A DNA stretch of 64,000 bases from Elusimicrobiota bacterium (GCA_016714745.1 JADKCG010000001.1:1-64000); one strand, 5' to 3'. Positions 27,855 through 37,006 are shown, counted from the stretch's first letter. Program-made: numbers and translations. Notes: a model not told the origin generated them from the letters alone.

Positions 27855-28978
27855 GAAAATTCACTTTATCCCTTCTGGCGATCGGGTTGCTGACCTCCTG
27901 CCAGCGGGGCCCTCGAGAAGTTAAAATCGCCATTGCCGAACCTTTGACCGGGGACATCGCCGCCCTGGGGCAGGGGTTAAAACGGGCCGCGGTTTTAGCG
28001 ATTGAGGAGGCGAACGCCTCTGGGCGGTTCCCGGAATTTAAATTGCGCGCTGTTGAATTTGATGACCGTTCCGACCCCAAAGAGGCCGTGAACGTGGCCA
28101 ACCGCATTGTTTCTAACCCGGACATCGTGGCCGTGGTCGGCCATTTCAATTCTGGATGTTCGATTCCCGCATCGGCGGTCTACGCCCGGGCGGGCCTTCC
28201 CATGATGAACGCGGGGTCTTCCAGCCCCCAGCTGACCTTGCAACAGCTCTCCTCCCATTGGACGGGACCCCGCAATATTTTTCGAGTGAACACCACCGAC
28301 GATGCCCAAGGACTGTTTGCCGCTGAGTTCGCGGCGCATTCCCTTAAAATAAAAACCGTTGCCATCCTCCATGACAAGACCGCCTACGGACAGGGCATTG
28401 CCGATGTCTTTCAGGAAAAATTTAAGGAGTTGGGGGGGACGGTTCTCTCGTTTGACGGCGTTCAAACCGGAGACAAAGATTTCAAAGCGCTCGTGACACG
28501 CATCAAACCGCTGGGTCCGGAACTGTTGTATTTTGGCGGGACTTACACGGAAGGCGGGCTGATCCTTCGCCAAGCCAGAGAGGCGGGCCTTCAGGCGCCT
28601 TACCTCACAGGCGAAATCAGTTACGACCCGGATTTCCTCCGTATCGCGGGCGGAGCGGCGGAAGGGGCTTTTGTCACCTATCTCGGGCGGCCGCCGGAAT
28701 TATTGGATACCGCAAAACTTTTCATTGAAAAATATCGTCTCGCCTATCCCGGAAGCGAAGTGAAAGCGTACGATCATTATGCCTACGAAGTGACCAATAT
28801 CCTTTTGTCCGCCATGGAGAAGGTCGGACCGGACAAAGCCAAAATCATTGACGCCTTGCGCACGCTGACGTATGAGGGAGTTTTGGGAACCACCTCCTTT
28901 GATGAAAAAGGCGACACGTTCAATAAAACCATCACGCTCTTCGTCGTCAAGGATGGAAAGTTTGTGCCCCACGAGTAA
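27851..28978 (+). CDS. livJ: branched-chain amino acid ABC transporter substrate-binding lipoprotein
   Basis: 375 residues. A lipoprotein signal peptide ends at the lipobox LLTSC, so the protein should be membrane-anchored. The rest is a type I periplasmic-binding fold of the Leu/Ile/Val family: VKIAIAEPLTGDIAALGQG, DDRSDPKEAVNVANRI, VVGHFNSGCSIPAS, and the closing YEGVLGTTSFDEKGDT. It would deliver leucine, isoleucine, valine or a related ligand to LivHM, encoded about 0.8 kb downstream. RBS AAAGGAGA lies before the ATG. Confidence 0.93.
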   Translation: MRKFTLSLLAIGLLTSCQRGPREVKIAIAEPLTGDIAALGQGLKRAAVLAIEEANASGRFPEFKLRAVEFDDRSDPKEAVNVANRIVSNPDIVAVVGHFNSGCSIPASAVYARAGLPMMNAGSSSPQLTLQQLSSHWTGPRNIFRVNTTDDAQGLFAAEFAAHSLKIKTVAILHDKTAYGQGIADVFQEKFKELGGTVLSFDGVQTGDKDFKALVTRIKPLGPELLYFGGTYTEGGLILRQAREAGLQAPYLTGEISYDPDFLRIAGGAAEGAFVTYLGRPPELLDTAKLFIEKYRLAYPGSEVKAYDHYAYEVTNILLSAMEKVGPDKAKIIDALRTLTYEGVLGTTSFDEKGDTFNKTITLFVVKDGKFVPHE

Positions 28979-29688
28979 GATATTACCCTCTCCCGCAGGC
29001 GGGAGAAAGTGTTTCTTTTTCTTAACGACGATTTTACTGGTTTCCGGTTGCCTTGGCCCGGTCGGACGGGGTCCACGGTCCTCGCTGTCTTCTGCCCCGC
29101 GCTTGCCTGGGGCCTCGCAGACCGTCCAAAAAAAGTCAGTCGATTTGCCTTCGGCCCATCCGACGTTTTCTCCTCCCTTAAAAACGTTTCGCGTGCGATC
29201 TCCTTATGGTCTTCGCGGGCGCAAGAGGCATACGGGGGTTGACCTGGTGGGGTCTCCGAAGGGGGGAGACCCTGTTTTGGCGTCGATGGCGGGCATAGTG
29301 GAAACTGTCTCCCCATCGGGGCGGTTACGGACGCATGGTTCTGATCCGCCACGGGGACAAGGGGTTCACCCGTTATGCCCACCTTCAAAAAATAACGGTT
29401 CAGCAAGGGAAATCTGTTCATCAGGGAGAGACCGTTGGTTTTGTTGGAAAGAGCGGCCGCGCCACGGGGTACCATTTGCATTTTGAGATTCTCACCGCTG
29501 AACACAAAACTCTGGATCCCTTGCCGTTTCTGTTCCCAGAAGCCAAATCGGTTCATTTCGCCGGCCCCTCCACTCCCGCTCTTCCCTCCTCGGTTAACCG
29601 GGATTCCCCGGTTGGCACAGGGCTACCGTCGACAGTGTCCGGAACAGAATTTTCCAACCCGCCCGGACGGAAATGCTCAGTCAACTGA
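28953..29688 (+). CDS. M23 (LytM) peptidoglycan endopeptidase lipoprotein (frameshifted)
   Basis: A zinc metallopeptidase of the lysostaphin/LytM type that cuts peptide cross-bridges in the wall. All metal and catalytic residues are present: HTGVDL (His, Asp) and GYHLHFEI (His-x-His). A lipobox LLVSGC suggests a lipoprotein. The two halves join if one G is removed from the G4 run at 29318-29321 (SPSGGYGRMVLIRHG). The true start is unclear: ATG 28953 overlaps livJ, while GTG 29009 would need a further frame change. The last 31 residues are encoded by the dispersed 109-bp repeat. It sits oddly between livJ and livH. Confidence 0.72.
28989..29006. repeat. short perfect hairpin (REP-like)
   Basis: TCTCCCGC and GCGGGAGA form a perfect 8-bp inverted repeat around AG, immediately after the livJ stop. 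It is the best-preserved member of the GC-rich hairpins scattered in gaps of this window. No T-run follows, so it is not a standard terminator. Confidence 0.6.
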
Positions 29689-29702
29689 AATTTTCAGGTT
29701 AA
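29594..29702 (+). repeat. dispersed 109-bp repeat, copy 1
   Basis: Ungapped match to 52621-52729 with 101 of 109 identical positions. It starts with a perfect AACCGGG/CCCGGTT hairpin (29596-29602 with 29607-29613) and ends CTGAAATTTTCAGGTTAA. It encodes the tail of the M23 peptidase gene, whose stop codon lies inside it. Confidence 0.92.
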
Positions 29703-29804
29703 GTTACTTCCAACGATCCCAGTCCCTCAAAATGTAAAATAATCCTTTGATCGTGGAATTTTCGTGAAAAGAGAGTCGGGGTGGAGTTCAATTTAGGAGA
29801 AAGA

Positions 29805-30710
29805 ATGTTCGTTAGTGGGAACGTCATTTTTGAACAGGTTTTGAATGGTCTAACGTTGGGAGGGATCTATGCGCTGATTGCGCTTGGGTATACGATGGTG
29901 TATGGCGTTCTCCGGATGATCAATTTTGCCCATTCGGAATTGTTTATGCTGGGGGCGGTGGGCGGATGGGGTCTTTTGGCTCTTTGGCCCGGCGGGGCCA
30001 CCCTAGGAGGCATTTGTGTTATTTTTTTTGTGGCGATGGTCGGGTCTGGCCTGTTGGCGCTTTTTTTGAACCGGGTGGCCTACGCTCCCCTTCGAGGTTC
30101 GCCGCGACTGACCCCCTTGCTTTCCGCCATTGGCGCGTCGCTTTTCCTTCAAAACGTTGTTTTTCTTTGGCGGGATAGCCAGTTGGCGTTCCCTCCTCTT
30201 TTTGTTTCCGGCCATTTTCATGTGGGACACTTGGACGTGAGCTTTCTTCAAACGTTTATTATCCTGATCTCCATCTTCTTAATGGTCAATTTAACCTTAT
30301 TCATTCGTAAAACGCGGCTCGGGAAAGCCATGCGAGCCGTGTCTCAAGACGCGGAGACAGCGGAATTGATGGGGATCCCTGTCCACCGCGTGGTTGCCCT
30401 CACTTTTTTTATTGGGGGCGCTTTGGGCGGAGCCGCCGGGGTTTTGAACGGACTCTATTACGGGTCGGTGAAGTACAACATGGGGTTCGCGCCGGGAATT
30501 AAAGCGTTCACCTCGGCGGTTTTGGGGGGGATCGGAAGCGTGCCGGGGGCCATGCTGGGCGGGTTTCTTTTGGGCCTGTTGGAATCCCTGGGAGCGGGTT
30601 TTCTTCCGAAACCGGAATGGAAGGATGTCTTCGCTTTCGTTGTTTTGATCATCGTCCTTCTGTTTCGGCCCGCGGGTTTATTGGGGAAAAACCGTGCCGA
30701 AAAAGTTTAA
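29805..30710 (+). CDS. livH: branched-chain amino acid ABC transporter permease LivH
   Basis: 301-residue inner-membrane permease with about eight helices. Family motifs: NGLTLGGIYALIALGYTMVY near the N-terminus, INFAHSELFMLGA, RTRLGKAMRAVSQDAETAEL-like cytoplasmic loop (residues about 175-195), and FTSAVLGGIGSVPGAMLGG, the ATPase-contact region. The ATG at 29805 has AGGAGA five bases upstream and is preferred over a GTG at 29781. It forms livHMGF with overlapping neighbours. Confidence 0.94.
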   Translation: MFVSGNVIFEQVLNGLTLGGIYALIALGYTMVYGVLRMINFAHSELFMLGAVGGWGLLALWPGGATLGGICVIFFVAMVGSGLLALFLNRVAYAPLRGSPRLTPLLSAIGASLFLQNVVFLWRDSQLAFPPLFVSGHFHVGHLDVSFLQTFIILISIFLMVNLTLFIRKTRLGKAMRAVSQDAETAELMGIPVHRVVALTFFIGGALGGAAGVLNGLYYGSVKYNMGFAPGIKAFTSAVLGGIGSVPGAMLGGFLLGLLESLGAGFLPKPEWKDVFAFVVLIIVLLFRPAGLLGKNRAEKV

Positions 30711-31671
30711 CCGCTTCGTTCTCCCTCTCTTCCTTGCGATGGTTTTTTTGGCGTTGCCTTTTTTTCTTGAAGGAACAACCTGGGGTTTCCTTGTTCGGAT
30801 TTTGGGAGTGATGGGCCTTTACGGGATTTTGGCGCTTGGACTCAATTTGGTGTTGGGATACGTGGGCCTATTGGATCTGGGGTTCATGGCGTTTTACGCC
30901 ATCGGGGCCTACACAACGGCGGTCCTCTCTCTTCGGGGGTGGAATTTCTGGTTTTGTCTTCCTGCGAGCGCTCTTATGGCCATGGGGGTGCGAACAGTTT
31001 TGGGGGCCCCCGTTCTTCGCCTTCGGGGCGATTATTTGGCTGTCGTGACCTTGGGGTTTGGGGAAATAACACGCATTACTTTGAACAATTGGGACTCTCT
31101 GACCCGCGGCCCTCAAGGGATCTCTCTTCTCTCCGCCGCGGTTCCCCCGCTTCGGTTTTTCGGATATTCGCTTTACACCAACACCCATTTTTTCTATTTG
31201 ATCTTTGCGTTTTTGGCAATGGCTTGGTTGGTCTGTCGACGGTTGGACCGCTCCCGGATCGGCCGCGCTTGGATCGCGATTCGGGAAGACGAAACAGCGG
31301 CCCGTTCGATGGGCATCCATGTGGCACGATTAAAAAATGTGGCGTTTACGATTTCCGCCGGGTTTGCGGGGGTGGCGGGGGCGCTCTTTGCCCGCTGGGA
31401 AAACTTCGTCACACCGGAATCTTTCACTTTTTGGGAATCGGCCCTGTTGGTGGCCATGGTGGTTTTAGGAGGGATGGGCTCGTTGCCTGGGGTTTTGTTG
31501 GGCGTGGCGATGATCGTGGGTTTGCCTGAATTCTTGCGGGCGGACCTTTTTTCCCGCTGGGGAGGCGGTCAAATGGTAAACGCCCGGTATCTGATTTTCG
31601 GCGCCCTTCTCGTGGGGGCGGCTCTTTTTCGCCCGGAGGGCGTCTGGCCCCGGTCACGCCGGAAGGATTAA
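30694..31671 (+). CDS. livM: branched-chain amino acid ABC transporter permease LivM
   Basis: 325-residue second permease subunit. Motifs: LGLNLVLGYVGLLDLGFMAF, LRLRGDYLAVVTLGFGEI, RIGRAWIAIREDETAARSMG (coupling loop) and LVAMVVLGGMGSLPGVLLG. A GTG start overlaps livH by 17 bp, and livG begins three bases after the stop, so all four transporter genes are one transcript. Confidence 0.94.
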   Translation: MPKKFNRFVLPLFLAMVFLALPFFLEGTTWGFLVRILGVMGLYGILALGLNLVLGYVGLLDLGFMAFYAIGAYTTAVLSLRGWNFWFCLPASALMAMGVRTVLGAPVLRLRGDYLAVVTLGFGEITRITLNNWDSLTRGPQGISLLSAAVPPLRFFGYSLYTNTHFFYLIFAFLAMAWLVCRRLDRSRIGRAWIAIREDETAARSMGIHVARLKNVAFTISAGFAGVAGALFARWENFVTPESFTFWESALLVAMVVLGGMGSLPGVLLGVAMIVGLPEFLRADLFSRWGGGQMVNARYLIFGALLVGAALFRPEGVWPRSRRKD

Positions 31672-31674
31672 CCC

Positions 31675-32448
31675 TTGAAACTCTTAAGCGCGACGGGCAT
31701 CACGAAACGGTTTGGAGGTCTGACGGCTTTAGATTCTGTCGATCTTTCATTGAATGCCGGGGAGATCGTGAGCGTGATCGGCCCCAACGGGGCTGGAAAA
31801 ACCACCTTGTTTAATGTCCTGACGGGTTTCTATTCGGTTGACGCTGGGGCCATCACATTTTCTGGAGAACGGATTGACGACCTTCCTGTTCATCGCATCA
31901 CCAAACGGGGCATCGCCCGAACTTTTCAAAACATCCGTCTTTTCGGGTCCATGACCGCGCTGGAAAATGTGATGGTGGGCCGCCATTGTCGAACGCGGTC
32001 GGAACTCGCGGCCGCGCTGTTTCGAACCCCGGCTTTTTATCGTGAAGAAAGGGAAATCGCCCATTCGTCTTTGGAGCATTTGAAATCGGTGGGCCTTGGC
32101 GACCAGGCTCAAACGCCGGCGCGCCATTTGTCGTATGGGGACCAACGCCGTTTAGAGATCGCCCGCGCTCTTGCCACCGAGCCGCGGCTCCTTCTCTTGG
32201 ACGAGCCGAATGCCGGGATGAACTCCCAGGAAAGCGGCGTTTTGATGGAAACCCTTCTGCGGATTCGACGGGAAGGGGTCACTCTTTTGTTGATTGAACA
32301 CGCCATGCGGGTGGTGATGGGCGTGTCGGACCGCGTCGTGGTATTGGAGGATGGGCGGAAAATCGCTGAAGGGACTCCCGCCGAAGTGCAGATCAATTCC
32401 CAGGTGATCGAGGCTTATTTGGGTGTGCCGGCCGGTTCCGATGCTTAG
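31675..32448 (+). CDS. livG: branched-chain amino acid ABC transporter ATPase LivG
   Basis: 257-residue cytoplasmic ATPase. Walker A GPNGAGKTTLFNV, Q-loop region GIARTFQNIRLF typical of LivG, ABC signature LSYGDQRRLEIARAL and Walker B LLLLDEPNAGMN. The signature begins LSYG, which is usual for this subfamily. TTG start, three bases after livM; the end overlaps livF by eight bases. Confidence 0.94.
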   Translation: MKLLSATGITKRFGGLTALDSVDLSLNAGEIVSVIGPNGAGKTTLFNVLTGFYSVDAGAITFSGERIDDLPVHRITKRGIARTFQNIRLFGSMTALENVMVGRHCRTRSELAAALFRTPAFYREEREIAHSSLEHLKSVGLGDQAQTPARHLSYGDQRRLEIARALATEPRLLLLDEPNAGMNSQESGVLMETLLRIRREGVTLLLIEHAMRVVMGVSDRVVVLEDGRKIAEGTPAEVQINSQVIEAYLGVPAGSDA

Positions 32449-33151
32449 CGTCACGAATGTCCACGTCTCCTATGGCCGGAAAATAAAAGCGCTTCACGGC
32501 GTCAGTCTTGCGGTCCGTGAGGGGGAAATCGTTTGCCTGATTGGCGCCAATGGAGCGGGGAAGAGCACCCTCTTAAAAACCATTTCAGGCCTCCTCTGGC
32601 CAGAATCCGGCGAAATCGTTTTCAATGGGCATCGCGTGGATTCTGTCCCCGCCCACCGCGTGGCGGCCCTTGGGCTTGTCCATGTGCCGGAAGGGAGGCG
32701 CATCTTTCCCCTTATGACCGTGCAGGAGAATTTACAGATGGGAGCGTTCACTCGTCCCCATGCCCACGAGCGAGAAAAGCGCCTCCGTTGGGTCTGCGAT
32801 CTTTTTCCTGTGTTGGGGGATCGGTTGGGCCAAGAGGGCAGTACCCTTTCCGGTGGGGAACAACAAATGTTGGCCATAGGCCGTGCCTTGATGGCGAAAC
32901 CGCGGCTCCTCATGCTGGACGAACCGTCCATGGGTCTTGCCCCTCTGGTGGTGCGGAAAATATTTTCTGTGATCTCTGATATCCATCGGTCCGGCACCCC
33001 CATTCTTTTGGTGGAACAAAATGCCCAAGAAGCGCTCCGCATTGCCGATCGGGGGTATGTGATCGAAACCGGGCGCATCGTTCAAGAAGGGAAGGCGAAA
33101 GAACTTTTAATAGATCCCGCCGTGCGGGCGGCTTATTTGGGGGTATCGTAA
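32441..33151 (+). CDS. livF: branched-chain amino acid ABC transporter ATPase LivF
   Basis: 236 residues. Walker A GANGAGKSTLLKT, LVHVPEGRRIFPLMTVQENL typical of LivF, signature LSGGEQQMLAIGRAL and Walker B LLMLDEPSMGLAPL. The ATG at 32441 is selected because it overlaps livG slightly and lies directly before the first strand; an upstream in-frame codon at 32423 is less likely. The cinA ATG follows the stop without a gap (TAAATG). Confidence 0.94.
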   Translation: MLSVTNVHVSYGRKIKALHGVSLAVREGEIVCLIGANGAGKSTLLKTISGLLWPESGEIVFNGHRVDSVPAHRVAALGLVHVPEGRRIFPLMTVQENLQMGAFTRPHAHEREKRLRWVCDLFPVLGDRLGQEGSTLSGGEQQMLAIGRALMAKPRLLMLDEPSMGLAPLVVRKIFSVISDIHRSGTPILLVEQNAQEALRIADRGYVIETGRIVQEGKAKELLIDPAVRAAYLGVS

Positions 33152-34436
33152 ATGGGTGTTTTGCAAAGACAATCGTCGGGGCCACGGGTGGAACTTCTTT
33201 GCGTGGGGACCGAACTTCTCATGGGGAAACTGAACACCCACGGGGCGTATTTCTCTTCCCTCTTGGAAGAAGGGGGGCTTCCCTTGGCAAGGGAAACGAC
33301 CGTCAGTGATGACCCCACAGAAATGGAATGGCTCTTTCGTGAAACATGGAAACGGGCACAGGTGATTGTGGTGACCGGAGGGCTGGGCCCCACGTTTGAC
33401 GATCTGACCCGAGACGTTTGGGCAAAGGTTTGCGGCCGGAAGTTGGTTTTGAGGCCGGAGATCTTGGCGGTCATTGCCGAGCGGTTCCGTCGGCGAGGGA
33501 CCCCCATGCCGCCGGCGAACCGACGTCAGGCCTATTTGATCGAGGGGGCGCGACCATTGGCCAATGCCCATGGAACCGCGCCGGGCCAGCTATTAGAGGT
33601 GAGGGGAAAAACGTTGGTTCTTCTTCCGGGACCGGGTCGGGAAATGAAACCCATGGTGGAACAACACATCGTTCCGTTTCTGCTGAAAAATTATTCTCCC
33701 GGTCCGCGCCGGACAAAAATATGGCGCCTGTTTGGCATGCCCGAGAGCGCTGTTGATCAACAACTGCGAGGGATGTTGACGTCCAAGGGCGGTTTGTCCT
33801 GGGGTATTTTGGCTCAAGATGGCGTGGTGGATGTGAAAATGACGGTGTCCGGGTCCGATGTTAAAAAGGTGGAAAAAACGTTAGCCGAATGGAACGTCCG
33901 GATGCTTAAAAAGTTTGGCGTGGTCATTTTCGGAAATCAAGGCGAGACGCTCGAGTCTGTGGTGGGGGGCTTGCTTCGGGGGGCAGACATTGGCTGTGGC
34001 CGAATCCTGTACGGGCGGAGGGCTGGCGCAAAAAATCACATCGGTTCCCGGAAGTTCCGCGTATTTTTGGGGAGGGGCGGTGACCTACGCCAACGAGGCC
34101 AAGGTGAATTTGGTTGGGGTGAAAAAAGAGACGTTGCGGCGTTTCGGAGCGGTTTCAGCGGAAACCGCCACGGCCATGGCCGAAAATCTGCGCAGAAAAT
34201 CCCGAACAGACTACGTTCTGTCGATCACGGGCATCGCCGGCCCTGCGGGTGGAACCGTTGAGAAGCCTGTGGGCCAAATTTTCATTGCATTGGCAGGTCC
34301 CCGCGGTACGCGGGTTTTTGAAAAAAAACTACTCGGGGACAGACCTCTTGTCCGATCCCAGACCAGCTTATGGGCTCTGGACTACTTACGTCGGGATTTG
34401 TTACTCTCCAACGATAAATCGGGCATCGACAAATAG
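33152..34436 (+). CDS. cinA: CinA-family NMN deamidase (frameshifted)
   Basis: About 427 residues once one G is removed from the G6 run at 33978-33983. The N-terminal half is the molybdopterin-binding-like domain (VTGGLGPTFDDLTRDVWAK, LLPGPGREMKPM). The C-terminal half is the deamidase domain with TLAVAESCTGGGLAQKIT, GAVTYANEAKVNLVGV and SITGIAGPAGGT, which converts nicotinamide mononucleotide to nicotinic acid mononucleotide for NAD recycling. In the raw sequence the first frame runs to 34261 as nonsense after the break. It is the last gene of the liv transcript. Confidence 0.92.
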
Positions 34437-34452
34437 CTGACCCGAATCCCGG

Positions 34453-34845
34453 CTAGGATTTCTTTTCTCGGGTGGAGTATTGGTCCCGCCAGCGCACCAC
34501 TTCGCGGATGACTTTCGTCGCGAGGTCCAGGCTGTCGCCGCCTTTCTTTCGAATGAGGCGAAGCAGGCGAGCTTCTTTGGACGCGGCTTCGGAGGGGGGT
34601 CGAGGAAATGATCGGGCATCGATGAGTTGGTTGAGGCCCACTTTCAACCCCGCGGCCACGCGTTGCATGGTGGTCAGCGTGGGATTACGTTCCCCGCGTT
34701 CGAGGCCGCCGATATACGTCCAATGTAAATCACACATGTCGGCCATTTCTTCTTGCGTATAGCCATGTCGTTTGCGGAGGGTCCGAATGCGTACGCCGAG
34801 TTCTTTTTTGATATTTGGGTTAGATGGGTTTTTGAGTGGTTTCAT
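34453..34845 (-). CDS. XRE-family transcriptional regulator
   Basis: 130 residues. A lambda-repressor-type HTH occupies residues about 14-70: RIRTLRKRHGYTQEEMADMC, then HWTYIGGLERGERNPTLTTM. The C-terminal part is charged and helical, without an obvious ligand domain. The ATG at 34845 places the HTH at the usual distance from the N-terminus; an earlier ATG at 34884 is possible and would make the message nearly leaderless. It is divergent from rsmA and may control itself or rsmA through the palindrome at 34882-34892. Confidence 0.8.
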   Translation of the reverse strand: MKPLKNPSNPNIKKELGVRIRTLRKRHGYTQEEMADMCDLHWTYIGGLERGERNPTLTTMQRVAAGLKVGLNQLIDARSFPRPPSEAASKEARLLRLIRKKGGDSLDLATKVIREVVRWRDQYSTREKKS

Positions 34846-34881
34846 AGTGAGGGATTCTAGCTTATGACCGGGAACATTGAC

Positions 34882-34903
34882 CATAGACTATGATTATTAT
34901 AAG
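34882..34903. promoter_or_regulatory. overlapping divergent -10 boxes and palindromic operator candidate
   Basis: CATAG-A-CTATG (34882-34892) is a perfect 11-bp palindrome. It abuts TATAAT on the minus strand (34901-34896, toward the XRE gene). TATAAG on the plus strand (34898-34903, toward rsmA) overlaps it and is preceded by TTGACC at 34877 with a short 15-base spacer. A palindrome at the start of an HTH gene is a common autoregulation layout. Confidence 0.4.
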
Positions 34904-34958
34904 GAATTTCATGAAAAGACTATACGTATTTTTACGCTTTGTTCTGTTTTAATCGTTT

Positions 34959-35725
34959 GTGCGTACGCCCTACGGCCAAAACTTTTTAGTCAGCGCTCCC
35001 GCCGCCCAACGCATTGCGGAGGCGCTTCATTCTACGACGGATGACAGCGTCATTGAGATCGGTCCGGGCCGCGGCGCTCTCACCCAGACCCTGATCCCTC
35101 TTTGCGCCGCTTTAACGGTGGTGGAACTTGACCAAACACTGGCCGACCTTCTTGTGCGACGGTGGGGTCACGAGCCCAAGCTCACCGTGGTGTCTGATGA
35201 TTTTATGAACTGGCCGCTCCCGCCCGCGGGGGATCGGCGATTTCAGGTGATTGGCAACTTGCCCTATTCGGCGGCGGCGGCGATTGTTCAGAAAGTCTTG
35301 GCGTGGGAAGGGTGGGGCCGCGCGGTCTTCATGGTTCAGAAAGAGGTGGGGGTACGCATGACCGCGGTTCCGGGGGAAAAGCGTGGGGGCTGTTGGCGCT
35401 CTCGGTACAATCCCGAGCCAAGGTGCGGCGGCTTTTTGATGTGGGCCCCGGGGCCTTTCGCCCTCCCCCAAAAGTCATGTCGACAGTTTTGGAATTCGAG
35501 CGTTTGCCACACCCCCGCGTTTCCCACATCGACGCTTTCTTCAAGGTCGCCCATGCCGCTTTTGGCCAACGCCGCAAAACGCTGGCCAATAGCTTGTCCC
35601 ATGGGTTGGGACTCGGCCGTCCGATGGTCGAGGCTGTCCTGCAAGAATTAAAAATCATCCCCACCCGTCGCGCTGAAACCCTGACGATAGAGGAGTATGA
35701 TCAAATATCAAGAAAGCTGGGATAA
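34959..35725 (+). CDS. rsmA: 16S rRNA dimethyladenosine transferase RsmA/KsgA (frameshifted)
   Basis: About 255 residues once one G is restored beside 35381 (PGEKAWGLLALSVQS). The enzyme dimethylates two adjacent adenosines in helix 45 of 16S rRNA. Motifs: YGQNFLV, VIEIGPGRGALTQTL (SAM site), VVELDQTLADLL, VIGNLPYSAAAAIVQKVL (catalytic NLPY) and, in the second frame, GAFRPPPKVMSTVLEFER and FGQRRKTLANSL. A GTG start gives the normal N-terminus; no clear ribosome-binding site precedes it. Confidence 0.92.
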
Positions 35726-35730
35726 TTTTC

Positions 35731-35759
35731 CATCTCCCGTTCGCGGGTGAGGGTGGGGG
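35731..35759. repeat. imperfect REP-like hairpin between convergent genes
   Basis: CTCCCG-TTCG-CGGGTGAG is an inverted repeat with one mismatch, followed by GGGTGGGG. It sits between the convergent rsmA and EAL genes and resembles the hairpin after livJ. No U-tract follows. Confidence 0.45.
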
Positions 35760-35769
35760 GAGAACGTCG

Positions 35770-36934
35770 TTACCTCCAGGGAATGTCGAGGCAGAGGATA
35801 TGTGCGTTGTTCTCCGCGTCACGGAAAATGGCGGATAGGGTGACGCAGAGGTTGCCTGAGGCTTGGGAGACGTAGGGTTCAGTTCGGTAACGGTTCACAA
35901 AGGAATCCGATAAAAGATAGAAATATTCTTTCATGGAATGATCCGCTCCCGGTCGCGCCGGATGGAACAGGGCGTTTTGTTTGAACGCCACTCCGGGGCG
36001 GGTGTGGGTTTCCGATTCCTGAAACCCCTCTTCATTTAAAATAAACAAACATTCCACGCTCGGGTTTTCCTTAATCAGGCGGCCCAGGGTCGGCTCGATT
36101 TCTTCCTCGGGAAGTCCCGCCAATGCCCGCAAGAGGGCGGAGAGCAGGTTCTCGGCCTCCTTCACGCGTTTTTAAGGCCTTGGCCTTTTCGAGCGAAAAA
36201 GTTTTGTGTCGTTCGGCGAGAGTTGAAATTTGTTCAGCCATGGCGCCGTCGCCGTGCGAGAAGAAAGACCCTTCCAGCATATCCACGCCGTTGTCCAGGG
36301 CGGCCAAGGCCTGCGTTTCGGTCGATACCCCCTCCGCCACCAGAAGCGCGCCGATTTTTTTTGAAAGCGTCGCCAAAGACTTTAAAATCTCCTGGGCAAA
36401 AAATTCTTTGTCCAGTTCCGCCACCAGCCCCTCGCCGATTTTAAGGATGTCCGGCCGCAGGAGGGAAATCCGCTCCAAATTGGAATGGCCCACGCCCACA
36501 TCCATCAACGCAATCAAAAACCCTTGGGCCCGATGCCGCGCCACGAAATCTTTAAGGACCGAAATGTCTTCCACTTTGGATTCCCGGATGGAGATCACAA
36601 TGTCCGAGGGGTGAAGACCCATTTCCTTCACGAGATTGGCCAAGTGCCCCGACCCCGCCACGCCCATATCCAACACTGCCGTCTCAAACCCTAAAAAGAG
36701 AAGCCCCGGCGCTCCGGCCTCTTTAAATGCGGCCAACGCTTCCCGCCGATACCAACGGTCGAAATCCACCGCCAAGCCTTCCCGCCCCGCGAGAGAACGC
36801 GATTGCGCCCCCGCTGGACCGGACACGTTTATAATTCGCGCCACCCGGCCCACCGACGTTTTTCGCCGGATCGAAACCACTGGTTCCAAAATGACCCGAA
36901 GTCCTCGTTCTTTGATAAGCCCTTCCAAAGTCAT
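35770..36934 (-). CDS. degenerate EAL-domain protein with C-terminal sensor domain (frameshifted)
   Basis: About 387 residues after removing one A (plus-strand T5 run at 36169-36173), which joins EKAKALKRVKEAENLL. The first 240 residues have the EAL fold of cyclic-di-GMP phosphodiesterases, but key acidic residues are gone. ILEPV stands for the EAL motif, VISIRES lacks the ELTES glutamate, LMDVGVGHSNL lacks the first Asp of DDFGTG, and AEGVST lacks the final Glu. It is therefore more likely a nucleotide sensor or scaffold. The C-terminal 120 residues resemble the PDC/Cache-like end of YkuI (YVSQASGNLCVTLSAIF). ATG 36934 has AAAGGA five bases upstream. Confidence 0.8.
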
Positions 36935-36958
36935 AACAATCCTTTTGTTCGTCATCCT

Positions 36959-37006
36959 AAAAAAAAAGCTCCCCGGGGTTGGGGGAAAAAGGGACACCCG
37001 GGGAGC
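36959..37006 (-). terminator. rho-independent terminator of the porin gene
   Basis: A perfect 10-bp stem (GCTCCCCGGG at 36968-36977 with CCCGGGGAGC at 36997-37006). On the minus strand it is followed by a run of nine T. It lies 94 bp downstream of the porin stop and just upstream of the EAL gene. Confidence 0.88.
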
